64,000 nt of DNA. Origin: Acidovorax soli (lineage in GTDB: Bacteria > Pseudomonadota > Gammaproteobacteria > Burkholderiales > Burkholderiaceae_C). Of this stretch, positions 34,396-42,645 are shown piece by piece. The notes below the pieces were generated by a model that saw only the letters and a program-made list of their open reading frames with translations, was not told the DNA's origin and made no database searches. How positions within the stretch are numbered: the stretch's first letter is position 1; every line of letters begins with the position of its first letter. Both the position numbers and the translations under genes were made by a program. Location of the stretch: positions 1-64,000 of the forward strand of contig NZ_JACHLK010000017.1 in NCBI RefSeq assembly GCF_014207955.1, given 5' to 3'.

Positions 34396-35418
34396 TCAGC
34401 GCCCCAGGGCATCGAGCTCGGCCCGCTTGGCCGCGATGTCCACGCCCATCAGGCGCGCGAAGTTTTCGCCCAGGATGGCGCGCCGGTCTTCGTGCGTGAT
34501 CTGCGGGTAACCGTAGCCGTCGCGCAGGTCGTCCGGAATCTGCATGCCCATGAAGGCATCCAGATACGGCTTGGGGCCGCCGGCCAGCGCCGCCTCGGAG
34601 CCCCATAGCAGCTTGCCCGCCCCGCCCACCTGCAGCAGCCGCCCGATGTGGTGCTGCACGCGGCGCGGCGCGATGCGGTACATCGCCATGTACCCCGCCA
34701 GCGACAGGTAGACGTTGGGAAAGCGCGCGGTGATGGACACCATTTCGTCGAAGTACGGCAGCGCGAAGTGGTGCACGATGAAATCCATGTCTGCAAAGTC
34801 GCGCATGGGCGCCTGCAGGTCGATGGGGCTCAGGTACTCCATGTTCTGCAGGCCGTGCGGGTTGCCCTTGTGGAACTGGACCACCTTGATACCGAGCTCC
34901 CGCGCACGCTCGTACAGCGGGTAGGCGATCTTCTCGTTGTCGCAGCGCCAGCACTGGCGCGTGTCCACATGGCCGTTGTAGAACTTGAGCGAGCGCGCGC
35001 CCAGCTCCTTGACCTGGTACTCCATCTGCTCCAGCGCTGCGGAGAGACCCTGGTAGGCCGGGTCCACGCCGCCGCACAGCAGCACGCGATCAGGGTGGGC
35101 CTTGGCCATCGCATGCTGCGATTGCACGGGCGCATACCAGTCCTTGAACCAGTCGAACATGGGCACCACCTGGGCCATGGCCATGTCGGTGGGGGCCTTC
35201 TGGAACACCAGGTCGTACATGTCCTCCACGCCCCAGCGGCGGCCCCAGTCGAAGGCCTTGTCCTCGTGCAGGGGGTAACCGGTCCAGCGCAGCCGGGCGA
35301 CCTCATCCAGCGTGTGGTCGCGCGCACCCTGCGCGTCGGCCACGTCCTGGCGCACGTTGGCGTTGGACAGGTCGTACAGGTGGATGACGTTGTCGAAAAT
35401 GAAGCAGTCTTCAATCAT
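34396..35418 (-). CDS. Amidohydrolase-2 family protein with altered metal motif
   Basis: This 340-residue TIM-barrel protein is of the amidohydrolase_2 type that includes decarboxylases and hydratases of aromatic pathways. The usual N-terminal HxH is replaced by His13-Leu-Tyr (FDNVIHLYD), and the C-terminal GSD-like motif reads LLWGSEAAL. VVQFHKG and FIVHHFALP keep the central histidines. So it either binds metal differently or has changed chemistry. It is co-directional with the TctC-type gene (25 bp away) and one base from the NifU-like gene. Confidence 0.8.
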   Translation of the reverse strand: MIEDCFIFDNVIHLYDLSNANVRQDVADAQGARDHTLDEVARLRWTGYPLHEDKAFDWGRRWGVEDMYDLVFQKAPTDMAMAQVVPMFDWFKDWYAPVQSQHAMAKAHPDRVLLCGGVDPAYQGLSAALEQMEYQVKELGARSLKFYNGHVDTRQCWRCDNEKIAYPLYERARELGIKVVQFHKGNPHGLQNMEYLSPIDLQAPMRDFADMDFIVHHFALPYFDEMVSITARFPNVYLSLAGYMAMYRIAPRRVQHHIGRLLQVGGAGKLLWGSEAALAGGPKPYLDAFMGMQIPDDLRDGYGYPQITHEDRRAILGENFARLMGVDIAAKRAELDALGR

Positions 35419-35443
35419 GGGGCACTCTTGGGGGCAGGGGGAA

Positions 35444-36430
35444 TCAGTCGGGCTTGACGCCGGTGCGGCGCACCAGGGCCGCCAGGCGCGTGGTGTCTTC
35501 CTGCACACGCTGCTGGAACTGCTCGGGCGTGGTGTGGATGGGCACGAAGCCCAGCTCGGCCGAACGCGTCCTGAACTGCTCGGTGGAGATGATCTGGTCG
35601 ATCTCGCGCGCCAGGCGGCCCACGATGGCCTTGCTCACCCCGGCCGGCGCGAACACGCCGAACCAGACCTTGAGCTCGTCCACCAGGTCCACGCCCTGCT
35701 CCTTGGCCGTGGGCGTCTTGGGCAGCAGGGCATAGCGCTGCGTGCCCGACACCGCCAGCGCCCGCACGCGGCCCGCCTTGTCCAGCGGTACGGCGTCGAA
35801 GCCCGAGGTGATGATGGTCGTGACCTGGCCGCCCAGCAGGTCCTGGATCGCCGGGGCCGTGCCCTTGTAGGGGATGTGCGTGAACTCCACACCCGAGCCG
35901 CTGGCCAGCAGTGCGCCCATGATGTGCGAGGCCGAGCCCGAGCCGGGCGTGCCATAGGTCACCGAGCCGGGCTTGTCGGCCGCCATCTTCACCAGGTCCT
36001 TGTAGCTCTTGGCGGGCGAGTCGGCGCGCACCAGCAGCACCAGCGGCATCTCGGCCACGATGGCGATGGGCAGCAGGTCCTTCTGCGGGTCGTAGCCCAG
36101 CCTGGCGTGGTAGTTGGGCGCCAGCGCCACGGCATCGCTGCTGCCCACGCCGAGCGAATAGCCATCGGCCTCGGCCTTGCTCAGCAGGTTCAGGCCGATG
36201 GTGCCCCCGGCGCCCGCGCGGTAGTCGAAGTACAGCGGCTGGCCCAGCCGCGCGGCCAGTGGCTCGGTCACCAGGCGGAACACCGCATCCCCGCCGCCGC
36301 CCGCCGCATAGGGCACCACCAGCCGCACGGGCTTGGTGGGATAGGCCTTGCCATCCGGGGCCTGCGCCCAGCTGCCAGACAGCGCCGCCAGGCCGATGGC
36401 CAGGCCCGCCACGCGAATCACCAGTTTCAT
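35444..36430 (-). CDS. Bug/TctC-type periplasmic binding protein
   Basis: This 328-residue tripartite-tricarboxylate-type binding protein has a signal peptide ending SWAQ, then YPTKPVRLVVPYAAGGGGD, RAGAGGTIG, YGTPGSGSASHIMG and HIPYKGTAPAIQDLLGGQV, all typical of the Bug family in Burkholderiales. AAGGAGA precedes the ATG. It opens a catabolic operon and is divergent from a MarR gene. No membrane components are adjacent, which is common for Bug genes. It likely binds the carboxylate degraded by the operon. Confidence 0.92.
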   Translation of the reverse strand: MKLVIRVAGLAIGLAALSGSWAQAPDGKAYPTKPVRLVVPYAAGGGGDAVFRLVTEPLAARLGQPLYFDYRAGAGGTIGLNLLSKAEADGYSLGVGSSDAVALAPNYHARLGYDPQKDLLPIAIVAEMPLVLLVRADSPAKSYKDLVKMAADKPGSVTYGTPGSGSASHIMGALLASGSGVEFTHIPYKGTAPAIQDLLGGQVTTIITSGFDAVPLDKAGRVRALAVSGTQRYALLPKTPTAKEQGVDLVDELKVWFGVFAPAGVSKAIVGRLAREIDQIISTEQFRTRSAELGFVPIHTTPEQFQQRVQEDTTRLAALVRRTGVKPD

Positions 36431-36480
36431 CGCTCGTCTCCTTGAGGGGTTCGTGCCCCGTTCTGCGCTCACGCCAATTG

Positions 36481-36526
36481 GTTCGACATAAAACTAGTTT
36501 AGGTGTGATATCGTTCGACGTCAAAC
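36481..36526. promoter_or_regulatory. Twin MarR-type operator candidates
   Basis: GTTCGACATAAAAC (36481-36494) and GTTCGACGTCAAAC (36513-36526) match at 12 of 14 bases and are 32 bp apart, about three helical turns. The second is a near-perfect palindrome (GTTYGAC/GTCRAAC). They lie between the divergent TctC-type and marR genes, so binding could control both. A perfect AAACTAGTTT palindrome (36490-36499) lies between them. Confidence 0.65.
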
Positions 36527-36584
36527 CAATTTGCCCTGGGGTTTACCCGTGGCATCGAACCTTCACCCCCAGAACCGGCAACCC

Positions 36585-37073
36585 ATGAGCACCAGCCCCG
36601 CCCCCCAGGATGCAGACACCCCCGACAGCGACGGCAAGGGCGCGATGCGCATGGGCATCCTGCCCAGCCTGGTGGGCCGGCAGCTGCGCCTGGCCTACCT
36701 GCGCACCTTCAAGGACTTTGCGATGGCGGTGGAGGGCACCAGCCTGAGCCCGGGCAGCTTCGAGATCCTGGAGCTGCTCAGCTGCAACCCGGGCCTGAGC
36801 CACTCGCGCCTGGCCAGCGCCATCGGGCTGGAAAAATCCAGCCTGGTGCCGGCCATTGCGCGGCTGGAGGAGATGGCCCTGGTCAAGCGCAAGCAGTCCG
36901 CCACGGACAAGCGCTCCAACGAGCTGCGCATCACCCCCAAGGGCGAGCGCGTGCTGGCCGAGCTGCGCAGCTACGTGGTGCAGCGCGAGTCGGAGATCAC
37001 CGAGGGCATGGCGCGCGCCGAGGTGGACACGCTCAACCGGCTGCTGGCGAAGATGGCGGGGATCAACGGCTAG
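36585..37073 (+). CDS. MarR-family regulator
   Basis: This 162-residue winged-helix regulator has dimerising helices, a recognition region (LSHSRLASAIGLEKSSLVPAIARLEEMALV) and a wing (KRKQSATDKRSNELRITPKG). It is divergent from the TctC/amidohydrolase/FAH operon with repeated operator-like sites between. The usual MarR logic is ligand-relieved repression of catabolic genes. The ATG at 36585 fits the family start. Confidence 0.88.
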   Translation: MSTSPAPQDADTPDSDGKGAMRMGILPSLVGRQLRLAYLRTFKDFAMAVEGTSLSPGSFEILELLSCNPGLSHSRLASAIGLEKSSLVPAIARLEEMALVKRKQSATDKRSNELRITPKGERVLAELRSYVVQRESEITEGMARAEVDTLNRLLAKMAGING

Positions 37074-37125
37074 GGGCGACCCAGGGGCGCGGGCCGCAGC
37101 AGACACATTGCACGGCCCTCTTTTC

Positions 37126-37542
37126 ATGGGAAGCATCGGGCGCCAGGTCCACAATACGGGGCCTGCAACCACCCTGCCCCCCGTGCCCAACTTCTACCTG
37201 CTCTTTGGCGTGATCGCCGTGGCCGCTGCCATCCTGTGGGCCTCCCGCCAGGGCAGGCCATCCGAAACATCCACCCCCAAAGACAGCCGCAGGCCCGCCG
37301 ACGCCAGGCCAGCGCACCCCATGGCCTGGATCGTCTTCGCGGTGGTGGGCGCTGTGCTGCTGGCAGCAGGGGTTGTGCTGGGCTTCTCGCCCGGAGAACC
37401 GAGCGGCGGCGGCGGCAAGGGCGGCGCCCTGCTCGCCTACGCCGCCTACTGGCTTTTGGGCGACTATGGCCCAGCCATCACCTTGCTGGCCATGGGGGCG
37501 GCGAGCCTGTACCAGGCCTACCGGCTGCTGCGGGGCGATTGA
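37126..37542 (+). CDS. Hypothetical membrane protein
   Basis: This 138-residue product has three predicted membrane segments (~23-40, ~67-87 and ~103-128) with a Gly-rich loop. The start is uncertain: the ATG at 37126 has no ribosome binding site, and a GTG at 37183 (VPNFYLLFG) would place the first membrane segment at the N terminus. The family is not recognised. Confidence 0.55.
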   Translation: MGSIGRQVHNTGPATTLPPVPNFYLLFGVIAVAAAILWASRQGRPSETSTPKDSRRPADARPAHPMAWIVFAVVGAVLLAAGVVLGFSPGEPSGGGGKGGALLAYAAYWLLGDYGPAITLLAMGAASLYQAYRLLRGD

Positions 37543-37555
37543 GCAGCCGTCGCCG

Positions 37556-38278
37556 CTACTCGCGCGTGGCGATGTCCCGCCGCACCCGCTTGAGGTGGCA
37601 CTCCACGTAGAACGCCGCGGCGTCCTCGTCGCCGGTGACGATGGCCTCGTAGATCAGCCGGTGCTCGGCCACGTACAGCTGGATGCGTTCGGGGTCGTAG
37701 ATGCCGTCGTCGCGCAGCCGGTTCCACAGCGGCTGCTCCATGCTCTTGGCCACCTCGTCGGCGATCTTCACCATCAGCGCGTCGCCGGTCATGAAGGCCA
37801 GTTGGCGGTGGAACAGCCGGTCGCACTCGGACCACAGCGCCTGCTGGGCGGGGTCGGTGATGTCCTTGACCGCCGCCATGCGCTGCAGGTGGCCCTCGGC
37901 CACGGGGTCGCGCCGCGCGCGGCGGGCCGCCAGGCGGGCGATGGCCGGCTCGATCAGCAGGCGCACTTCCAGCGTGCTGGTGGGGCTGAAGTCGGCATCG
38001 GCCTGCGCGGGTGCCAGGGGCGCGGCCGGCACCTGCTCGGTGACATAGGTGCCCGAGCCATGGCGCGTGGCCACCAGGCCCTCGTTCTGCAGCGCGCCAA
38101 TGGCTTCGCGCACCGCAGGGCGGCTCACCTTGAGGCGGGCGGCCAGCTCCCGCTCTGCCGGCAGGCGCGTGCCGGGCAGGTAGACCCCCGCCACGATGGC
38201 GTTGCGGACCTGCTCGGCCACCTGCTCGTACACCTGCTTGGGGCGAAAGCCCGCGGAGGGCTCGAGATCTCTGTGCAT
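37556..38278 (-). CDS. GntR/FadR-family regulator
   Basis: This 240-residue regulator has an N-terminal winged helix (VYEQVAEQVRNAIVAGVYLPGTRLPAERELAARL, VSRPAVREAIGALQNEGLV) and a C-terminal FCD-type helical domain (FHRQLAFMTG, EHRLIYEAIVTGD). It is divergent from the hydroxyproline genes and is their likely repressor, with an amino- or keto-acid effector. Several dyads lie in the shared upstream region. Confidence 0.9.
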   Translation of the reverse strand: MHRDLEPSAGFRPKQVYEQVAEQVRNAIVAGVYLPGTRLPAERELAARLKVSRPAVREAIGALQNEGLVATRHGSGTYVTEQVPAAPLAPAQADADFSPTSTLEVRLLIEPAIARLAARRARRDPVAEGHLQRMAAVKDITDPAQQALWSECDRLFHRQLAFMTGDALMVKIADEVAKSMEQPLWNRLRDDGIYDPERIQLYVAEHRLIYEAIVTGDEDAAAFYVECHLKRVRRDIATRE

Positions 38279-38350
38279 GGGCCGGGTGCCTGTCGTTCGA
38301 TGGGGTGGGCACAGTGTAGGCGACACAGGTTGCCTTCGTGACCACTTTTC

Positions 38351-38408
38351 GCCGATATCGGCAAAACATGCGGAAAATTCAACCACTTTGGACAATTCAA
38401 CTATCCAA
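38351..38408. promoter_or_regulatory. Operator-like dyads between GntR and hydroxyproline genes
   Basis: GCCGATATCGGC at 38351-38362 is a perfect 12-bp palindrome. TTGGACA (38388-38394) and TATCCAA (38402-38408) form an imperfect dyad. ATTCAAC occurs twice (38377 and 38395), 18 bp apart. One or more of these probably bind the adjacent GntR regulator. Confidence 0.55.
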
Positions 38409-38536
38409 TCTTCGCAAACACGGCTACTATCGCGCCTTCTGGCAACCACCTCAGGCGCACTCCCGGCAAAGTGGTCACCGGTGTGACCAGATTCTGGCAC
38501 CCGCCCGCCCCCAATCCTCCACCCATCGCCCGCAAC

Positions 38537-39430
38537 ATGAACACCGCCCCCACCCTGCATGGCCCGCAGCAGACCGCTGCCTTGCTGCCCTTTGCCGCGC
38601 TGGTCGATGCCATCGCCGCCGCTGCGCTGCAGTACGCCGACGGCGGCATCGCCAGCCCCGAACGCATGGTCGTGCCGCTGGGCGATGGCGGGGTCATGCT
38701 GAGCATGCCTGCCACCGCAGCGGACATCGCCATCCACAAGCTGGTCAACGTGCAGCCCGCGAACGCGGCGCTGGGGCTGCCCACCATCCACGGCATGGTC
38801 ACCGTGTGCGATGCCGCCACGGGCCGGCCCCTGTGCCTGCTCGACGGCCCCGAGCTCACGGGCCGGCGCACGGCCGCCGTGTCGCTGCTGGCCCTGCGCA
38901 CCCTGCTGGGCGCGGCCCCGCGCGAGGTGCTGCTCTATGGCACGGGCGTGCAGGCGCGGCACCACCTGAGCGCGCTCCAGGCCCTGCACCCCGGCTGCAA
39001 GCTCTGGCTGCGCGGGCGCAACGCCGGCCAGGTGCAGCGCCTGTGCGATGAGTTCGGCGCGGCGCCCTGCCCTGCAGAAATCCCTGACACCGTGGACGCG
39101 GTGCTCACCCTGACCACGGCCACCGAGCCGGTGTACGACGAAGCCCCCCGGCCCGGCCGCGCGGTGGTGGGCGTGGGCGCCTTCAAGCCCGGCATGGCCG
39201 AGATCGGCAAGACCACGCTGGACGGCAGCGCCCTGTATGCCGACGACCCCGCAGGCGCACGCCACGAGGCCGGCGACCTGCTGCGCGCGGGCATCGACTG
39301 GGCGCGCGTGCAGTCGCTCGCCACCCTGCTGCGGGGCGGGCATGACGCCCGCCGCCCGGCGGTTTTCAAGAGCGTGGGCACGGGCGCCTGGGACCTGGCC
39401 GCCGCACGCATCGCACTCCAGAACCTCTGA
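38537..39430 (+). CDS. Delta1-pyrroline-2-carboxylate reductase (OCD/mu-crystallin family)
   Basis: This 297-residue NAD(P)H-dependent protein of the ornithine cyclodeaminase/mu-crystallin family has substrate residues in MVVPLGDGGVMLSMP, GxGxQ-type nucleotide binding (LLYGTGVQARHHLSAL) and VDAVLTLTTATEPV. Next to a trans-3-hydroxyproline dehydratase it most likely reduces Delta1-pyrroline-2-carboxylate to L-proline. The ATG at 38537 gives the family start. The dehydratase gene follows 13 bp later. Confidence 0.85.
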   Translation: MNTAPTLHGPQQTAALLPFAALVDAIAAAALQYADGGIASPERMVVPLGDGGVMLSMPATAADIAIHKLVNVQPANAALGLPTIHGMVTVCDAATGRPLCLLDGPELTGRRTAAVSLLALRTLLGAAPREVLLYGTGVQARHHLSALQALHPGCKLWLRGRNAGQVQRLCDEFGAAPCPAEIPDTVDAVLTLTTATEPVYDEAPRPGRAVVGVGAFKPGMAEIGKTTLDGSALYADDPAGARHEAGDLLRAGIDWARVQSLATLLRGGHDARRPAVFKSVGTGAWDLAAARIALQNL

Positions 39431-39443
39431 AAGCACCCACAGC

Positions 39444-40451
39444 ATGCAGATCACCCGCACCATCAGCACCGTCGAAGTGCACACCGGCGGCGAGCCGTTT
39501 CGCATCGTCACCTCGGGCCTGCCCCGGCTGCCCGGCCACTCCATCGTGGAGCGCCGCGCCTGGCTGCGCGAGAACGCCGACGACATCCGCCAGGCGCTGA
39601 TGTTCGAGCCGCGCGGCCATGCCGACATGTACGGCGGCTACCTCACGCCGCCCATCTCGCCCGAGGCCGACTTCGGCGTCATCTTTTTGCACAACGAGGG
39701 CTACAGCGACCACTGCGGCCATGGCGTGATCGCGCTGGCCACGGCGGCGGTGGAGCTGGGCTGGGTGCAGCGCACCGAGCCGGAGACGCGCGTGGGCATC
39801 GACGCGCCCTGCGGCTTCATCGAGGCCTTCGTGCAATGGGACGGCGCGCACGCCAACGGCGTGCGCTTCGTCAACGTGCCCTCGTTCATCTACCGGCGCG
39901 ACGTGACGGTGCAGACGCCCAGCTTCGGCGCGGTGACGGGCGACATCGCCTACGGTGGCGCCTTCTACTTCTACACCAGCGGCGAGCCGCATGGCCTGGC
40001 CATCCGCGAGTCGGACATCGAGCGCCTCAAGCAGTTCGGCGCCGAGGTCAAGATCGCCGCCAACCTGGCCTTCCCGGTGGTGCACCCCGACATCCCGGAA
40101 ATCAACCACATCTACGGTACCATCATCGACGGCGCACCGCGCCACCCGGGCTCCACCCAGGCCAACTGCTGCGTCTTCGCGGACCGCGAGATCGACCGCT
40201 CACCCACCGGCTCGGGCACGGGCGGGCGCGTGGCCCAGCTGTACCTGCGTGGCCAGCTCGGCCAGGCCGGTGTGCTGGTCAACGAGTCCGTCATCGGCAC
40301 CGTGTTCAGCGCCCGCGTGCTGCACGAAACCCGTGTCGGCGACTTCGACGCCGTGGTGCCCGAGGTCTCGGGCTCGGCCTACATCTGCGGCTTCGGCACC
40401 TGGGTGCTGGATGCACGCGATCCGCTCAAGAACGGCTTTCTCGTGCGCTGA
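39444..40451 (+). CDS. trans-3-Hydroxy-L-proline dehydratase (proline racemase family)
   Basis: This 335-residue proline-racemase-fold enzyme keeps one catalytic cysteine (Cys91 in SDHCGHG) but the second is threonine (Thr255 in DRSPTGSGT). In this family Cys/Cys marks racemases and epimerases, and Cys/Thr marks trans-3-hydroxy-L-proline dehydratase. The predicted reaction is loss of water to give Delta1-pyrroline-2-carboxylate, which the upstream reductase would turn into proline. A binding protein for amino-acid uptake follows. The residue swap and the context agree, so confidence is high. Confidence 0.88.
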   Translation: MQITRTISTVEVHTGGEPFRIVTSGLPRLPGHSIVERRAWLRENADDIRQALMFEPRGHADMYGGYLTPPISPEADFGVIFLHNEGYSDHCGHGVIALATAAVELGWVQRTEPETRVGIDAPCGFIEAFVQWDGAHANGVRFVNVPSFIYRRDVTVQTPSFGAVTGDIAYGGAFYFYTSGEPHGLAIRESDIERLKQFGAEVKIAANLAFPVVHPDIPEINHIYGTIIDGAPRHPGSTQANCCVFADREIDRSPTGSGTGGRVAQLYLRGQLGQAGVLVNESVIGTVFSARVLHETRVGDFDAVVPEVSGSAYICGFGTWVLDARDPLKNGFLVR

Positions 40452-40505
40452 CGCGCCAGCCATTCCCATCCACCCTTTTTTCATTTCTTCATTCAGGACA
40501 TTTCC

Positions 40506-41630
40506 ATGAACAAGCTTGCTTTGGGCCTGGCCCTCGCCGCCCTGGGTTGCACCGCCGTGGGCGCCCACGCACAGGAGCGCATCCGCATCGGCTTCATGAG
40601 CCCCGTCACCGGGCCGCAGGCCGCCAACGGTGGTGACAACCGCGACGGCGCACGCCTGGCCATCAAGGAGCTGAACGCCCGCGGCGTCAAGCTCGCGGGC
40701 AAGCCCGTGGTCTTCGAGCTCGACATCAACGACGACGTGGCCGACCCCAAGCAGGGCGTGCAGGTGGCCCAGACCCTGGCCGACAAGAAGGTGAAGTTCC
40801 TCCTCGGGCCCTACAACTCGGGCGTGGCCATGCCCGCATCGCGCGTGCTGGCCGAGGCCAATGTGGTCACCCTCACGGTGGCGTCCAACCCCAAGATCAC
40901 CGAACAGGGCCATGCCAACCTGTTTCGCATCGGCGCCAGCGACAACCAGCTGGGCACCAAGATGGCAACCTATGCCGCGCAGGACCTGAAGGTCAAGACC
41001 GTGGCCGTGATCGACGACCGCACGGCCTACGGCCAGGGCGTGGCGCGCGAGTTCAGCGAACAGGCCAAGCGCCTGGGCCTGAAGATCGTGGCCAGCGAGT
41101 TCACCACCGACAAGGCCACGGACTTCAGCTCCATCCTGACCAACATCCGCGGTGCCAAGCCCGATGCCGTGTTCTACGGCGGCTACTCGCCCCAGGGCGG
41201 CCCGCTGCTCAAGCAGATGCGCGCGCTGGGCATCGCTGCCCCGCTGCTGGGCGGCGACGGCATCTGCTCGTCCGAGACGGCCACCCTGTCGCAGATCGCG
41301 GGCGACCTGAACACCTTCTGCACCCAGGGCGGCTCCATGCTGGACAAGAGCGACAAGGGCCAGAAGTTCGCCGAGCGCTACCGCGCCGAGTACAAGCGCG
41401 ACCCGCTGACCTACGCCGCCGCCTTCTACGACGGCATGCACCTGCTGGCCAACGCCATCGAGTCCACCCAGTCCACCGACGCGAAGAAGATCATCGACTT
41501 CATCGCCGCCGGCAAGTACGCGGGCGTCACCGGAGAATTCGCCTACGACGCCAAGCACGACCTGAAGTCGTCGGCCGTGACGGTCTACACCTTCAAGGGC
41601 AAGGACGTGGTGCCGCTCAAGAGCCTGTGA
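40506..41630 (+). CDS. Branched-chain-amino-acid-type ABC binding protein
   Basis: This 374-residue periplasmic protein of the LivK/Leu-Ile-Val-binding family has a signal peptide ending AHAQ, then RIGFMSPVTGPQA, DGARLAIKELNARG, FLLGPYNSGVA and DDRTAYGQGVA. It lies 54 bp downstream of the dehydratase. It probably binds hydroxyproline or proline for import, but no permease or ATPase genes are adjacent, so it must share them with another system. Confidence 0.9.
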   Translation: MNKLALGLALAALGCTAVGAHAQERIRIGFMSPVTGPQAANGGDNRDGARLAIKELNARGVKLAGKPVVFELDINDDVADPKQGVQVAQTLADKKVKFLLGPYNSGVAMPASRVLAEANVVTLTVASNPKITEQGHANLFRIGASDNQLGTKMATYAAQDLKVKTVAVIDDRTAYGQGVAREFSEQAKRLGLKIVASEFTTDKATDFSSILTNIRGAKPDAVFYGGYSPQGGPLLKQMRALGIAAPLLGGDGICSSETATLSQIAGDLNTFCTQGGSMLDKSDKGQKFAERYRAEYKRDPLTYAAAFYDGMHLLANAIESTQSTDAKKIIDFIAAGKYAGVTGEFAYDAKHDLKSSAVTVYTFKGKDVVPLKSL

Positions 41631-41655
41631 TGGGGCATCGCGGGCGCGCTGAGCC

Positions 41656-41675
41656 GCCCGCTGGCGGCAGCGGGC
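41656..41675. terminator. GC hairpin between convergent genes
   Basis: GCCCGCTG (41656-41663) and CAGCGGGC (41668-41675) pair perfectly around GCGG in the 45-bp gap between the binding protein and the convergent LysR gene. It has no T-run. A two-way terminator is plausible. Confidence 0.4.
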
Positions 41676-42539
41676 TCACTCCAGCGCCGCTGACAGAAAC
41701 TCCGCCGTCGCCCGCACGCGCGCCGTGCGCTGCAGGTCGGGGTGCATCACCAGCCAGACCTCGTGGTCGTGCGCACGGCGGCGCTCGGGCCAGATGCGCA
41801 CCAGGCCTTCGCGCTCGCCCAGGTGCACCGGCATCTCGCCCAGGCCGATGCCGGCCGCCACGGCCTTGCGCACCAGCAGGCCCGAATTGACCGCCATGGC
41901 GATGCGGGCCTGGCGCGCGGGCACCTCGGCGGCGGTGGGAAAGGGCCGCTGCTCCAGCGCGGGGCCGTAAACCACCAGGTGGTGGCCGCGCAGTTCCTCC
42001 TCCGGCACGGGTGCGCCGAAGCGCGCGAGGTAGGCCGTGCTGGCGAACAGGCCCACGGGCCAGGCCACCACGCGGCGCACCACCAGGTCGGGCGACTCGG
42101 GCCGCACATTGCGAAACGCGATGTCGGCCTGGCGGCGGCCCAGGCTCAGCACCTGGGGCGACATCTCCAGGTCCACGCGGATACCGGGCCAGCGCTGCTG
42201 CAGGCGTTCAATGGCGGGCAGCAGGAAGTCGATGGCAATCGAATCCGAGCAGGTCACACGCACCAGCCCCGCATGGCTCTCGTCCTGCCCCTCGATGCGC
42301 GTGCGCAGGTCGGTGGCCGCAGCCTCCATGCGCCGCGCGGCACCGAGGGCCGCCTCGCCCGCGGCGGTGAGCTGGTAGCCGCCCTTGGCGCGCAGGAACA
42401 GCGTGGTGCCCAGCTCGGCCTCCAGCGCCTGCAGGCGCCGGCCCACGGTGGCCTGGTCCACGCCCAGGCTGCGCGCTGCAGCGCGCAGCGAGGGTGCGCG
42501 GGTCAGGGCCAGAAAGATGCGCGTGTCGTCCCAGTTCAT
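41676..42539 (-). CDS. LysR-family transcriptional regulator
   Basis: This 287-residue regulator has a helix-turn-helix (TRAPSLRAAARSLGVDQATVGRRLQALEAELGTTLFLR) and an effector domain. It is divergent from a quinone-oxidoreductase-like gene with ~106 bp between starts and probably activates it. The ATG at 42539 gives the standard MNWDDTRIFL start. Confidence 0.9.
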   Translation of the reverse strand: MNWDDTRIFLALTRAPSLRAAARSLGVDQATVGRRLQALEAELGTTLFLRAKGGYQLTAAGEAALGAARRMEAAATDLRTRIEGQDESHAGLVRVTCSDSIAIDFLLPAIERLQQRWPGIRVDLEMSPQVLSLGRRQADIAFRNVRPESPDLVVRRVVAWPVGLFASTAYLARFGAPVPEEELRGHHLVVYGPALEQRPFPTAAEVPARQARIAMAVNSGLLVRKAVAAGIGLGEMPVHLGEREGLVRIWPERRRAHDHEVWLVMHPDLQRTARVRATAEFLSAALE

Positions 42540-42645
42540 GCGATGCAATTTTGCATCACTGTGGCGCATAAGTGCTGCATTTCACAGGCGGCTTTCCACC
42601 CTAAGCTGTAGGCCATTCTGGACAACTACTCCCCAAGGACCCCCC

